Assembly (NCBI GenBank): GCA_000818945.1
Contig: KN805387.1
Coordinates: 383,903 to 447,902, forward strand
Direction of reading: 5' to 3'
Source of the DNA: Schizochytrium sp. CCTCC M209059
Taxonomy: Eukaryota; Sar; Bigyra; Thraustochytrida; Thraustochytriidae
Length of the DNA: 64,000 nt
In this document: positions 8,634 to 17,606 of the stretch, piece by piece
Layout: every line of letters begins with the position of its first letter
Numbering within the stretch: the first letter of the stretch is position 1
Position numbers and translations under genes: made by a program
The notes under the pieces: generated by a model
What the model saw: the letters and a program-made list of their open reading frames with translations, nothing else
Databases searched by the model: none
Told to the model about the DNA's origin: nothing

Positions 8634-11207
8634 TTAACCGGTAAAAAGGGGAATCAGGACAAGCGTGATCGTAGAGACCAACTTGATGAGCACATGCAGA
8701 GCAGGTCCAGCCGTATCTTTGCAGGGATCGCCAACGGTATCGCCCGTGACAGCGGCCTTGTGAGCCTCGGAACCCTTGGAATGCTGGAGCTCCAAAAGCT
8801 TCTTCGTGTTGTCCCAGGCACCACCTCCATTGTTGAGAAAGAGGGCCATGACAATCCCCACAATGGTCGTGATCATGAGAAAGCCACCGAGCGCCTGGGC
8901 ACCAAGCAAAGGTCTATCCATGTATCCTCCAACGATACGAAAGCCGACACCAACGCCAATGGGCATGAGCGTCGTGAGCAAGCCGGGCTTGATCATCTTG
9001 CTAAGAGCCGCCTTGGACACGACATCAACGCAGACGCCATACTGCGGCTTCTCCGTTCCGTCCAAAATGCCAGGGCGATCGCGGAATTGGCGACGGACCT
9101 CCTCCACAACCGTCTGCGCGGCAGAACCCACAGCAGACATGGCCATGGCGGAGAAGCGAAAGACCATGGCTGCACCAAGAAAGCCTCCGCAAAAGACCTC
9201 TGGCGTGGCAATGTCGACCACCTTGAACTCCAATCCGGTGTAGATTTCAACCTCATCCATGAAGGCTCGGAAGAGCAAAAAGGATGCCAGGGCAGCGGAG
9301 CCGACCGCAAAGCCCTTGGTCGTAGCCTTGGTGGTGTTGCCCGCCGAATCGAGGCGATCTGTGACGTCGCGCACGCTTTCCGGCTGCCCACTCATCTCCA
9401 CGATGCCGCCAGCATTATCGGCAATGGGTCCAAAGATATCCATGGCGAGAATGTACACTGCCGAAGAAAGCATGCCCATGGTCGCGACGGCGCTGCCAAA
9501 GAGACCGCCAATCGGCTCTCCCGCAGAGTTGACGAGACCCGAGGTGCTGCCGAGCCAAAAGGAAGCCAGAATGCTGGCGCACATGACGAGGGTGGGGAAC
9601 ATGACCGATTCCATACCGATGGCAAGTCCCGCAATCACATTCGTGGCGTGCCCTGCGTTGCTGGCAGCCGCAATGGACTTGACTGGACGGTATTCAAAAT
9701 CCGTGTAGTACTGCGTGATGAGCACTTGCAAGTAGGCGCTCAGCATGCCTACGAGGCCGCAGAGAAAGAAGGAGAACCATGCCGAGGGCGCGGCCGCCGT
9801 GTAGAGCATCCAGCGCGTCGCGATAAAGAAACCAATCACGGCGAATGCCATTGCCACGTGGTAGCCCCTCTTCAAGATGGCGATGGGATCTTCGAGGTTT
9901 CGCGCTGATGTGACCATCGTGTCTCCTTGGTCCGAAATGGTAAGAACTCCCAAAGTGCTGACGATGAGGTCAAAGGCGTGAATGAGCAGCGGGAAAAGCA
10001 CAAAGCCGCGCGTCTCCGTGGCCGTCATATCGCAGTCCATGGCAAGGGTGCCGCCCAGAACCATGGCCGAAATGATCTCGGCAGAGATACTCTCAAAGAG
10101 GTCAGCACCGCGGGCCGAGCAATCGCCAACGTTGTCACCAACCAAATCAGCAATGACGGCAGGGTTACGCGGGTCATCCTCTGGGATACCCTGCTCCACC
10201 TTGCCGACCAGATCGGCACCAACATCCGCAGCCTTTGTGAAGATGCCGCCGCCCAGCTGCGAGAAGATTGCGACAAAGGAGCCGCCAAAACCAAAACCTA
10301 TGAGCAGAACGGGCAGGCGAGCAAAAGGAATGGCGCCGGGTTCACCATCGACACCCTCATACACTGACGAGAGCATGATGAAGAGAAGAGAAATGCCGAG
10401 AACGACCAAAAGCACCACAATGAGGGCCGCAACGGCGCCAGAACGCAAGGCGAGCTGAATGGTAGCGTGGTACGAGCGCATTGCTGCGGCGGAGACACGC
10501 ACATTGGCGCGCACAGAGGTCCAAAGGCCGACGTAGCCGGCGCAGGCCGAGCATGCGGCGCCCAGCAAAAAGGAAACGCCCGTGAGCACCGCCAGGAGGC
10601 TCTGATTCAGGGACTCCTGTCCCTTGGCAGGTCTGCGAAAGGCGTAGACGCCAAAAAGTAAAAAGGCCATAGGAAAGGCAAGCTTGAAGATGGTGCCGTA
10701 GACGCGCGCAAAGAAGCTGTCAGAACCCTCGCGGATTGCCGAGGCGATGGAGCGCATTTCGGCCGGGCCCTCGTCCTGCAGCATCATCCAGTGAATGAGA
10801 CTCCACACGACCACGATGGCACCAAGGCAAATGATCAAAATGGACCCCATGACCATGCCCTGAAAGAGTGCTACAAAGACAAGCGCGAAGCCGAGGACGC
10901 CCACGATGCTCCTGAGCAAGCCGGAGCGGGGCACCATGTCGAGGTTCAGGAGGATGCTCTGGAGCGACTTGCGGCTACGCGTCGATCCGCCGGACCTCCG
11001 CAAGTGCATGTGGGGCGCGAACTGTGCAGCGGCGGCATTGTTCGCCGAGGGCCCTCTGCTGCTCAGGCTGTTGCTGTTGCTCCCGCTGGAGCCGGCCGCG
11101 CCGGTGGGCGGCATCATGACCTCCACGTCATCGCCCACGGCCGAGCCTCCCGCGCCGGCGGCCCCGCCGGCGCCCTGCGCAGGTTTGCCGCCTCCGCCGG
11201 ACAGCAT
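8634..11207 (-). CDS. Vacuolar-type H+-translocating inorganic pyrophosphatase, K+-independent (type II)
   Basis: This 857-aa multispanning protein hydrolyses pyrophosphate to pump protons into acidic compartments. The PPi-binding motif region DVGADLVGKVEQGIPEDDPRNP (328-349) and GDNVGDCSARGADLFES (357-373) are intact. So are DNAGGIVEMSG near 597-607 and the C-terminal GDTVGDPCKDTAGP. The diagnostic segment GNTTKATTKG (623-632) has Lys627 and Thr630, the pair that marks K+-independent AVP2-type enzymes; K+-dependent AVP1 types have Ala and Gly there. The first ~90 residues are a Gly/Ser-rich, probably cytosolic extension without homology. The gene is intronless and convergent with the V-ATPase proteolipid gene. 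Confidence 0.95.
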   Translation of the reverse strand: MLSGGGGKPAQGAGGAAGAGGSAVGDDVEVMMPPTGAAGSSGSNSNSLSSRGPSANNAAAAQFAPHMHLRRSGGSTRSRKSLQSILLNLDMVPRSGLLRSIVGVLGFALVFVALFQGMVMGSILIICLGAIVVVWSLIHWMMLQDEGPAEMRSIASAIREGSDSFFARVYGTIFKLAFPMAFLLFGVYAFRRPAKGQESLNQSLLAVLTGVSFLLGAACSACAGYVGLWTSVRANVRVSAAAMRSYHATIQLALRSGAVAALIVVLLVVLGISLLFIMLSSVYEGVDGEPGAIPFARLPVLLIGFGFGGSFVAIFSQLGGGIFTKAADVGADLVGKVEQGIPEDDPRNPAVIADLVGDNVGDCSARGADLFESISAEIISAMVLGGTLAMDCDMTATETRGFVLFPLLIHAFDLIVSTLGVLTISDQGDTMVTSARNLEDPIAILKRGYHVAMAFAVIGFFIATRWMLYTAAAPSAWFSFFLCGLVGMLSAYLQVLITQYYTDFEYRPVKSIAAASNAGHATNVIAGLAIGMESVMFPTLVMCASILASFWLGSTSGLVNSAGEPIGGLFGSAVATMGMLSSAVYILAMDIFGPIADNAGGIVEMSGQPESVRDVTDRLDSAGNTTKATTKGFAVGSAALASFLLFRAFMDEVEIYTGLEFKVVDIATPEVFCGGFLGAAMVFRFSAMAMSAVGSAAQTVVEEVRRQFRDRPGILDGTEKPQYGVCVDVVSKAALSKMIKPGLLTTLMPIGVGVGFRIVGGYMDRPLLGAQALGGFLMITTIVGIVMALFLNNGGGAWDNTKKLLELQHSKGSEAHKAAVTGDTVGDPCKDTAGPALHVLIKLVSTITLVLIPLFTG

Positions 11208-12263
11208 CTTCAGCTCCCTCTCTTCTCCCGCGCCGGAGCTGCTCGCCCCGCGCGCGCACGAGCGCCACGCTCGCCTTCCCTCGCGCCCTCACGTGCTCCC
11301 GCGTCGCCGCCCGCGGGGTCGCGCCAGGTCCCGCGCGATGTTCAAATCCCGGGATGCAGATCGGCTCGGATTCCGCACCCCTGGGCTGCCCGCCCGCCTG
11401 CCCGCCGCCGGCCGCCGAGAGGGGGGGCGCGCGCCGCGCGCGCGCGCGCGAGCGGACTCGGCGCTAGCTCGCGCTCTCGCTCGCGCTCTCGCTCGCGCTC
11501 TCGCTCGCTCGCTGCTGGCGCCGTAGTCTCTCTGCTGCCCGCCGCGTGTTCGTCTCCGGGATCTATCTATCTACCTGGCTCTTGCGCTGCTTGGGCCGCC
11601 TTCTAACCGCCCTAGCCGCCCGCTACCGCTTCCGCTAGCACCCGCGGCGCCGGCTCGATGAGCTGGCGCGAGGATATCCTGGGTTACAGAGGATATCCGC
11701 TTCTGTAACAGGCAAATGGGCGGCCGTAGCGGCGCGCTAGTGGAGGCCTAGCGGGCGTCGTGTGTGAAACGGCTGCGCTTTTTTTTCTTTCTTTTTTTCT
11801 CTGTCACGGGTGTGCTGCGATGCGAAGTAGGCCAAGCGCATGCGATCGATGCACGTGCGCGCACCTTGCGAGCGGGGACGAAGGCCTCGAGGCTTTGCTG
11901 GTCGCTGACGTCGATCCTCATCCGTCCCTCCTTCTGTCCATCCATCCATCTATGCAAAGGTGTGGCTTCTATTCGGGTTTGTTTCGGGCAAGGAGCTATA
12001 GCCTGCTTTTGTGGGCCACGGAGACACGAAGACGTGAAGAATTTGAAAATCACCGCGCAGCAAATCAAAACCGCTAAAGATCGGTCAGCGCCCGGCGCAG
12101 GGCGAGCCTGGGCCAGGAGCGAGTGTCTGCAGGCAGGTGCTGCCGGCTGCGAGGACCGCTGCGACCGCATCGCCCCGCTGCAACTGCCGCACGAACTCAA
12201 GCCTAACTAAAAACTGTTGCGAAGGCGCGCCTGGCCGCCCCACCGGTTTTCCAAGGAGGAAAA
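11208..12263. promoter_or_regulatory. Divergent promoter region of the V-PPase and BRCT/F-box/kinase genes
   Basis: The spacer separates two divergent starts. A GCTCGC/GCTCTC repeat lies at about 11464-11514. Two copies of the palindrome GGATATCC sit at 11672-11679 and 11691-11698; the second is inside an inverted repeat, GTTACAGA (11683-11690) against TCTGTAAC (11702-11709). No coding sequence is supported. Confidence 0.4.
11671..11709. repeat. Nested palindromes and inverted repeat in divergent promoter
   Basis: AGGATATCCT (11671-11680) is a perfect 10-bp palindrome. A second GGATATCC (11691-11698) lies in the loop of an 8-bp inverted repeat (11683-11690 with 11702-11709). Such symmetry is typical of dimeric transcription-factor sites, but no factor is known for it here. 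Confidence 0.5.
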
Positions 12264-15011
12264 ATGTCATGGGCGACGGCGACGGGACGTATGGACTCGC
12301 GACCCAAAGCCAAGCCCGTCAAGGCATACGGGCGCAAGAACCGCGTAGGCGGCGCGACAGGCCGGCTACGCAAAGACACTGAAAAGTGGACCGAGGCGCT
12401 ACGCGCAGGCTCTGAGGATGCAATCGATAACGACGCCCAGGCCGCTGCCGCGAGGAAGAACCGAACCTCTGTCGTCGATGCGGCGCAAGGAACAAGGAAG
12501 TCGTCCCACGTTTTGGCATCTCGCGACGTGAACACGGAGGCCGCCCACCCAGCCTCCTCCACCACAAAACAAAAGGAGCCAAAGAAATCCAAGGCACGTT
12601 TAAATGCCCAAAGTCAGGATGAAACTTTCGTGGAGCCCGCCGCACCGACCAAACCAACAGCTCTAGTGACTACCTCCCGGCTAGGACACAAGGCACGCCA
12701 GAGCGTGAAGCGAACCGTCGCGAAACTTGGCCCAAATCTTGCATGGGCCGCAGATTCAAACGACGCAACCCACGTTATTGTCACAAACGGAGACGACGCC
12801 CCAGCCGGCCTGACGGTCCTGCTCGCGCTCGCACGCGGAGCCTACATTGTTGGCGAATCCTGGCTCGACGCTTGCAAATCCGGGCAAAATGTAGCCAGCC
12901 CCGAAGGTCATGAGGCCGAGCAACAGTATCCTGGAGCAAGCAAGCTGCGCATTGCCAAGGCAGAGGGTAAACTTGAGCAGTGCCTCTTAGCAGGGCTCTC
13001 GTGCTTTTGCGAGGATCGTTGCGGCACGAGCAACGACAAGGATTGCGAATCCAATGTGATTGCTGATTCAAAACTTGCCCTTCTCGTCAAGGCTTGCAAC
13101 GGAACGATCGCTTCGACAAGGGCTAAAGCAGACCTCTGCATATGCGCTGATGAAACCATTGACAACGACCTCTGGGACGCTAGCGGCGTGCTTCAGTGTT
13201 CTCGAGCTTGGCTTGCGGAGCGCCTACGCCACGGAGATCTAGTGCGTGATCACCTTGGTGACCTCCGAGAGAAGCAAGATGAGCGGTGGCGATCAAGACT
13301 GCGAACGCGCACCTTTGGGACGGATTCCATCCTCGAAAACGTGCTGTCGTATCTCTCTGAAAGTCAGTTGCTTGGCGGCACTATTGCGGTGAGTAAACAA
13401 TGGGCACGAGCATCGCGCGTTTGCGCAATGCGGACAAGCGTGCGCGCTGTGCGGCGCATGTGCGAGCTTCTGGACTCCAACGACGAAACACTCGATCTTG
13501 TGGGCCGTGCGGATCGCAAGAATACGAACGAGTTGCCGATTTGGCAATGTGCTGCGGGCCTCGCTCAAAACTTCCCAAGGGGCAAGTTTCTATCGCAAGG
13601 AAGCTACAAAAAGGTGTTCAAGGTGTGGTGCGCGTCTGCCCAGCGCGAAGAAGCACTAAGCGTAATGGAGTATGGCTCAATTCTGAGAAACGCAAGCGTC
13701 GCCGTCGTGGCGCAAGAAGTTGATGTTGCCGTGCAGGTATCGGAACTCGTGTCGCGCGGAATCTGTGCCAACTTTATTGAGACGTATCAGGTGTTTCAGA
13801 CGGAGACACCGCCACTTGAAACAATCTGGGGCAGCTCAGCGAGTCGTGATGATGCCACAGATGACGTCAAGAGCGTCGCTTCCCTGGAGAGCGAGAGTGA
13901 AGATCGCCATTGCATCTTTCAGTACATTCGTATGGAGCTTTGCGCTCACGGCGACTGCGAGGAGTACTTGAAGACCTGCCCGGATGCACTTTTAGCCGTG
14001 GACGCAACGCTTGGTCTCTTTTCACAGATGGTGTTTGCCTTGCTGATCGGTCACCGCGAGCTCGGACTCAGGCACTATGATATCAAACTGCTCAACTACT
14101 TTATTTCGGATGGAGCCACGGACAACACATCATATTGCATGCGTGTGAATGACGGCTTGACGCTGGAAGATTCTAGCTCGGGTCTGGTGGCGAAGCTTGC
14201 TGACTACGGCACGGCCCACACGGGGGCGGGCGCCGCGCAGACGCTCTGTGTCGATCATTTTACCACCTTGGAGAATGCCCCACCAGAGTTTATGATGCTT
14301 GGAGATGCTGCATCTCCGGAATGCGCCGATGCCTTTGCGCTAGGTCTGTGCATGCTTCATCTGTTTACGGGCGCTTGTCCATATGAAGAAATCATGGCTT
14401 CAGTGCGCTGTCCGGTTGGCGTGAAGCGCGTTCTCAAGCGTATCTGGGCAAATTCACCAGCCGTCGAAGAGACTGAGAGCGAACCTGGGGAGACGAGCTC
14501 GAAGATTTCAAGATCAGCCAGTGGCACTCATGAGGAGTCCGAAGAAGAAGCAGAAAAGGAAATGAAGAAAGAGGAGAATGAGGAGGGGGAGGACAATGAA
14601 ACAAACACAAGGGCGAGTTGGGCGATCCTGCAACAGGTCTGCAGTGACGACCCAGAGGACACCCTTCACGACACGCTGTACAGATATGTCGTTCTTCTTG
14701 GCTTGCCGGAGCGAGACTCAACTCTTGGTTCATCCGAGGTAGGCCAGGCACTCCACAGTCTTCTCGCACCCAAGGGATCCAAGCGAGCTACCAAGGCTAT
14801 GGAGCAGTTTGAACTGGACCGTGCGCAGTTTGCGCTCGAGTCTGGGGAGCATCCGCTCATTGCCCGAGCCGCGTCGCGACTGGCATCTGTCCCAGGCAGT
14901 TTGAAGCTTTTGCAAGGTTTGATGGCATGGAACCCTGAGGATCGGTTTGCAGACTACGAGCAGGTCCTCAAACACGAGGCACTTGAAAGGCTTGAACTTC
15001 AAGTTCAATGA
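12264..15011 (+). CDS. Tandem BRCT + F-box + protein-kinase-like fusion protein
   Basis: This is a 915-aa intronless protein. A basic N-terminal tail is followed by BRCT 1 at about 133-215, with THVIVT and the signature Trp in IVGESWLDACKSG. BRCT 2 is at about 236-330, with LQCSRAWLAERLRHG. An F-box-like motif lies at about 351-385 (DSILENVLSYLSESQLL and KQWARAS). A kinase fold starts at about 440 with SQGSYKKVFKV, the catalytic loop is HYDIKLLN (604-611), the metal motif is ADYG (646-649) and APPEF stands for APE. The beta-3 lysine position reads EALSVM, so Lys appears replaced by Ser. An acidic insert at about 735-785 precedes a normal kinase C-lobe end (NPEDRFADYEQVLKH). BRCT pairs read phosphopeptides and F-boxes recruit SCF ligase, so a phospho-reader/ubiquitin/pseudokinase scaffold is possible; that role is inference. 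Confidence 0.75.
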   Translation: MSWATATGRMDSRPKAKPVKAYGRKNRVGGATGRLRKDTEKWTEALRAGSEDAIDNDAQAAAARKNRTSVVDAAQGTRKSSHVLASRDVNTEAAHPASSTTKQKEPKKSKARLNAQSQDETFVEPAAPTKPTALVTTSRLGHKARQSVKRTVAKLGPNLAWAADSNDATHVIVTNGDDAPAGLTVLLALARGAYIVGESWLDACKSGQNVASPEGHEAEQQYPGASKLRIAKAEGKLEQCLLAGLSCFCEDRCGTSNDKDCESNVIADSKLALLVKACNGTIASTRAKADLCICADETIDNDLWDASGVLQCSRAWLAERLRHGDLVRDHLGDLREKQDERWRSRLRTRTFGTDSILENVLSYLSESQLLGGTIAVSKQWARASRVCAMRTSVRAVRRMCELLDSNDETLDLVGRADRKNTNELPIWQCAAGLAQNFPRGKFLSQGSYKKVFKVWCASAQREEALSVMEYGSILRNASVAVVAQEVDVAVQVSELVSRGICANFIETYQVFQTETPPLETIWGSSASRDDATDDVKSVASLESESEDRHCIFQYIRMELCAHGDCEEYLKTCPDALLAVDATLGLFSQMVFALLIGHRELGLRHYDIKLLNYFISDGATDNTSYCMRVNDGLTLEDSSSGLVAKLADYGTAHTGAGAAQTLCVDHFTTLENAPPEFMMLGDAASPECADAFALGLCMLHLFTGACPYEEIMASVRCPVGVKRVLKRIWANSPAVEETESEPGETSSKISRSASGTHEESEEEAEKEMKKEENEEGEDNETNTRASWAILQQVCSDDPEDTLHDTLYRYVVLLGLPERDSTLGSSEVGQALHSLLAPKGSKRATKAMEQFELDRAQFALESGEHPLIARAASRLASVPGSLKLLQGLMAWNPEDRFADYEQVLKHEALERLELQVQ

Positions 15012-15356
15012 AACGGAAAAAGAAACGAAACTTGAAGCTTTTTAACTTCTGAAATCGATGGGGGAGTATCAGGCAAACACGCAAGCAATCTAATCGGAAA
15101 CGAGCAAATGAATATTTACGTGAAATGACGGACTTGCTTTGCATTGCTTCATTCTTTTACACTCATTCTTGTTCTGTTCGGTTATCTCCTTTCCCTTTCT
15201 CCAGGCCCCTTACGCCTTGTCTACAACGATGATAGGGAACCGAAGTAATGTGCGAGGCCAAATCTTGAGAGGAAAAAGACACGTGTAGCTGCACTCGTGT
15301 CCTTGAATTCCCTCTCCAGGAGCCTGCTGTTACTCCACGGAGATCTTGCTTGCAAA
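15012..15356. other. Convergent spacer, nothing recognised
   Basis: This short A/T-richer 3' flank lies between the BRCT/F-box/kinase gene and the acyltransferase gene. It contains no supported feature. Confidence 0.5.
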
Positions 15357-17606
15357 CTACATGGAGCTTGTCTTGCGCAGACGCGTTTTGGACTGCGAGT
15401 GATCGTCTTGATCATCGTCGGGACCCTCCGAACCGCTGTGGAGACCAGGCGTGGATCCGCGATCTGGAAGATGAATGCGGCGAAGCTTGTCGGCGATGAT
15501 CTCCTGGCGGGCATGCAAGTAGCGTGCTGATGGTTTCCAGTACTTCATGTAGCCATCCCAGTTGACGTTTTTGAGCCCGGACTTGTCGGCAATGGACTTC
15601 TTCACACGAGCAGCAAACTGTGTCGAGGATTCGCCCGGACGACGGACGTGCGGTTTCAAATACCATACGTCGCAGATGAGGCAAAATGACGTCATGAGCT
15701 CGACGAGATGCATGGGAAAGGATTGCTGGCGGGAATTCCAAAATGGATCGACAAAGAGCTTGTTGTACTTGATGGCGACGGGCACGACGGGGACGCCAAT
15801 CTCGAAGATGCCCTTCTTGAACTGGATAATGTACTCGTTGTTGACGCATGTTCCCTCGGGGAAGACGAGAAGAGGATTTTGGTCCGGGTCAAGGGCGTGT
15901 TCCTTGAGCTTTTGCGCAACAACAGCCCGATCTTTGATCTCGCCACGGTCAAACCACACGCACTGAAGCGTGCTGAGAACGACTTCTTGCAAAAAGCGCA
16001 CAATACCTTTGTGGCGCTGACCGACAAGGGAAAAGCAGCGCATCTGCTGCAAAATGATGACGTCGATCATTGAGGTATGGTTCGCGACGTAGACCGGATG
16101 GCACTGTCCGGGCTTTGGCTTGACGTAGGAGCCGTGGTAACGGATGACAGCGCCCCATGTGATACAGAAGATGCCGCACATCATCATGATGAGGCGGTGC
16201 TCGAGGTTTGTGCGCTGTTCGCCTTTGCTGAAGAACATTTGCACGACGAACATACCAATGCCAAAGAGCACCCAGCCAAGCACGAAGATTACAATGCGCA
16301 GAGGGAAGAGCACAAAGTAGCGCACCAGGACGCCGAGGCCCCACATGGGCCAAAGATACGCGTTCCAGTTCCAAGGACGCGGCTTCTTGCTTTCGAAACA
16401 CTTCCAAAAGTTGTCGTCAACGATGGAGGTGATGCCCTCCATGTAGACATCAGCAGCGGCGCCAAAGATTTCAGCAGCCAGCTTGGATTCAGGTTTCCTG
16501 TGTCGCGGCGTGGACGGCGCAGACTCGGCGGGCTGTTCTGGGGTTGCAGAGGCGCCGCCAATGACTTTGGTCTTCGCATCCGGAGAGGCGACAGAGTCGT
16601 GGAAAACGGGCGATGCAGACGAGGCCGCAGTAGGGGATGTGGGCGGGCTCGTGGCGGCGCCAGTCTTGGACTCCTGACCAGATTGGCCCGCCGCCCCGCG
16701 TCCCGGGGAAGCAGCGGCATCTTCGGTGTCGCTCGTATCCTCGTCGCCCTCGGGGACGGAATCAGCACCGGTTTCGTGAACACGACGGCGTCGACGACGT
16801 GCGGTCAGGCTCTCGTTGGCAATGACTGAGAGACGACCAGGAAAGTTTCGTCGCGCCATTTCGTCGTCAATGTACGAGAGGAGGAAATCTTGGGTGGATT
16901 GACTCTTTTTCAAGTCGTAGTCGCCAAAGACTGCGTTCTCCATGCCGACGCGACGCGGGTCAAAGCCAGCATTGTCGTCTTCGTCGGTGCCCAGGCTCAT
17001 GAGCGAAGCGAAGGAGGACTGCGTGTCTCTGCGCGCTTTGCTAAGGGACGCGTGGTTGGCGCCGCTCAAAGGTGACTTGAGCTCATTTTCGCCGCTGTCA
17101 TCGTCATCGTCATTTTCATCGTCGACGTGGTCGACATTGTATCCGGTCGCATAGTGGCCATCGTCCCCGTTTTGGTCTTGGTCGCCATCGCCACCGATAT
17201 CGACATCGTAGCCAACTTCTTCGCTGGTTGTGCGGCTGAGGGCTTCGCGAAAGTCGTGTTGACGTTCGTCTCCCTCAGCTCCTTCGGAGGATGAAGCGGT
17301 GCTGCCGGCCGAGCTCCTGGCAGCAGGGAGGCTTCGCGGGTCCGAGGGCAGCCCCGGGCGCGAGAAAAGGTAGGCTGCCGTGAGCGGCGAGACGGTGTCT
17401 CCGTTTTCATCTTCTTCCGCAACAGCATCTTCATCTTCGACTTCGGCTTTGGCTTTTGCATCTGCATCTGCCTCGGCTTCTCCATTCTTGTCGGTCTCGG
17501 CGGCGTTGGCGTCAAATGTGGAGTCGGCATTTTCGTCTTGGTCGACAGCGGCGTCCACTGCGCCGTTCATCTTGGGGATGTCGTCGTTGTTGTCGTGGTC
17601 GCTCAT
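15357..17606 (-). CDS. GPAT3/4-like glycerol-3-phosphate/lysophospholipid acyltransferase
   Basis: The protein is 749 aa from the ATG at 17606, an MSDHDNN start with good context; the open frame upstream is Arg-rich 5' leader. Residues 1-400 are a low-complexity acidic/Ser-rich extension. Membrane segments near 425-460 and 470-490 precede a PlsC domain. Acyltransferase motif I is NHTSMID (509-515), motif III is FPEGTC (582-587) followed by an FKKGIFEIG-type segment, then VPVAIKYN and a DVWYLKP segment. The order and spacing match GPAT3/GPAT4 (AGPAT9) rather than LPCATs with EF hands. The family acts in the ER on the first or second step of phospholipid and triacylglycerol synthesis, relevant in an oil-rich protist. 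The long N-terminal extension is unusual for the family, whose animal members are about 430-460 aa. Confidence 0.88.
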   Translation of the reverse strand: MSDHDNNDDIPKMNGAVDAAVDQDENADSTFDANAAETDKNGEAEADADAKAKAEVEDEDAVAEEDENGDTVSPLTAAYLFSRPGLPSDPRSLPAARSSAGSTASSSEGAEGDERQHDFREALSRTTSEEVGYDVDIGGDGDQDQNGDDGHYATGYNVDHVDDENDDDDDSGENELKSPLSGANHASLSKARRDTQSSFASLMSLGTDEDDNAGFDPRRVGMENAVFGDYDLKKSQSTQDFLLSYIDDEMARRNFPGRLSVIANESLTARRRRRRVHETGADSVPEGDEDTSDTEDAAASPGRGAAGQSGQESKTGAATSPPTSPTAASSASPVFHDSVASPDAKTKVIGGASATPEQPAESAPSTPRHRKPESKLAAEIFGAAADVYMEGITSIVDDNFWKCFESKKPRPWNWNAYLWPMWGLGVLVRYFVLFPLRIVIFVLGWVLFGIGMFVVQMFFSKGEQRTNLEHRLIMMMCGIFCITWGAVIRYHGSYVKPKPGQCHPVYVANHTSMIDVIILQQMRCFSLVGQRHKGIVRFLQEVVLSTLQCVWFDRGEIKDRAVVAQKLKEHALDPDQNPLLVFPEGTCVNNEYIIQFKKGIFEIGVPVVPVAIKYNKLFVDPFWNSRQQSFPMHLVELMTSFCLICDVWYLKPHVRRPGESSTQFAARVKKSIADKSGLKNVNWDGYMKYWKPSARYLHARQEIIADKLRRIHLPDRGSTPGLHSGSEGPDDDQDDHSQSKTRLRKTSSM

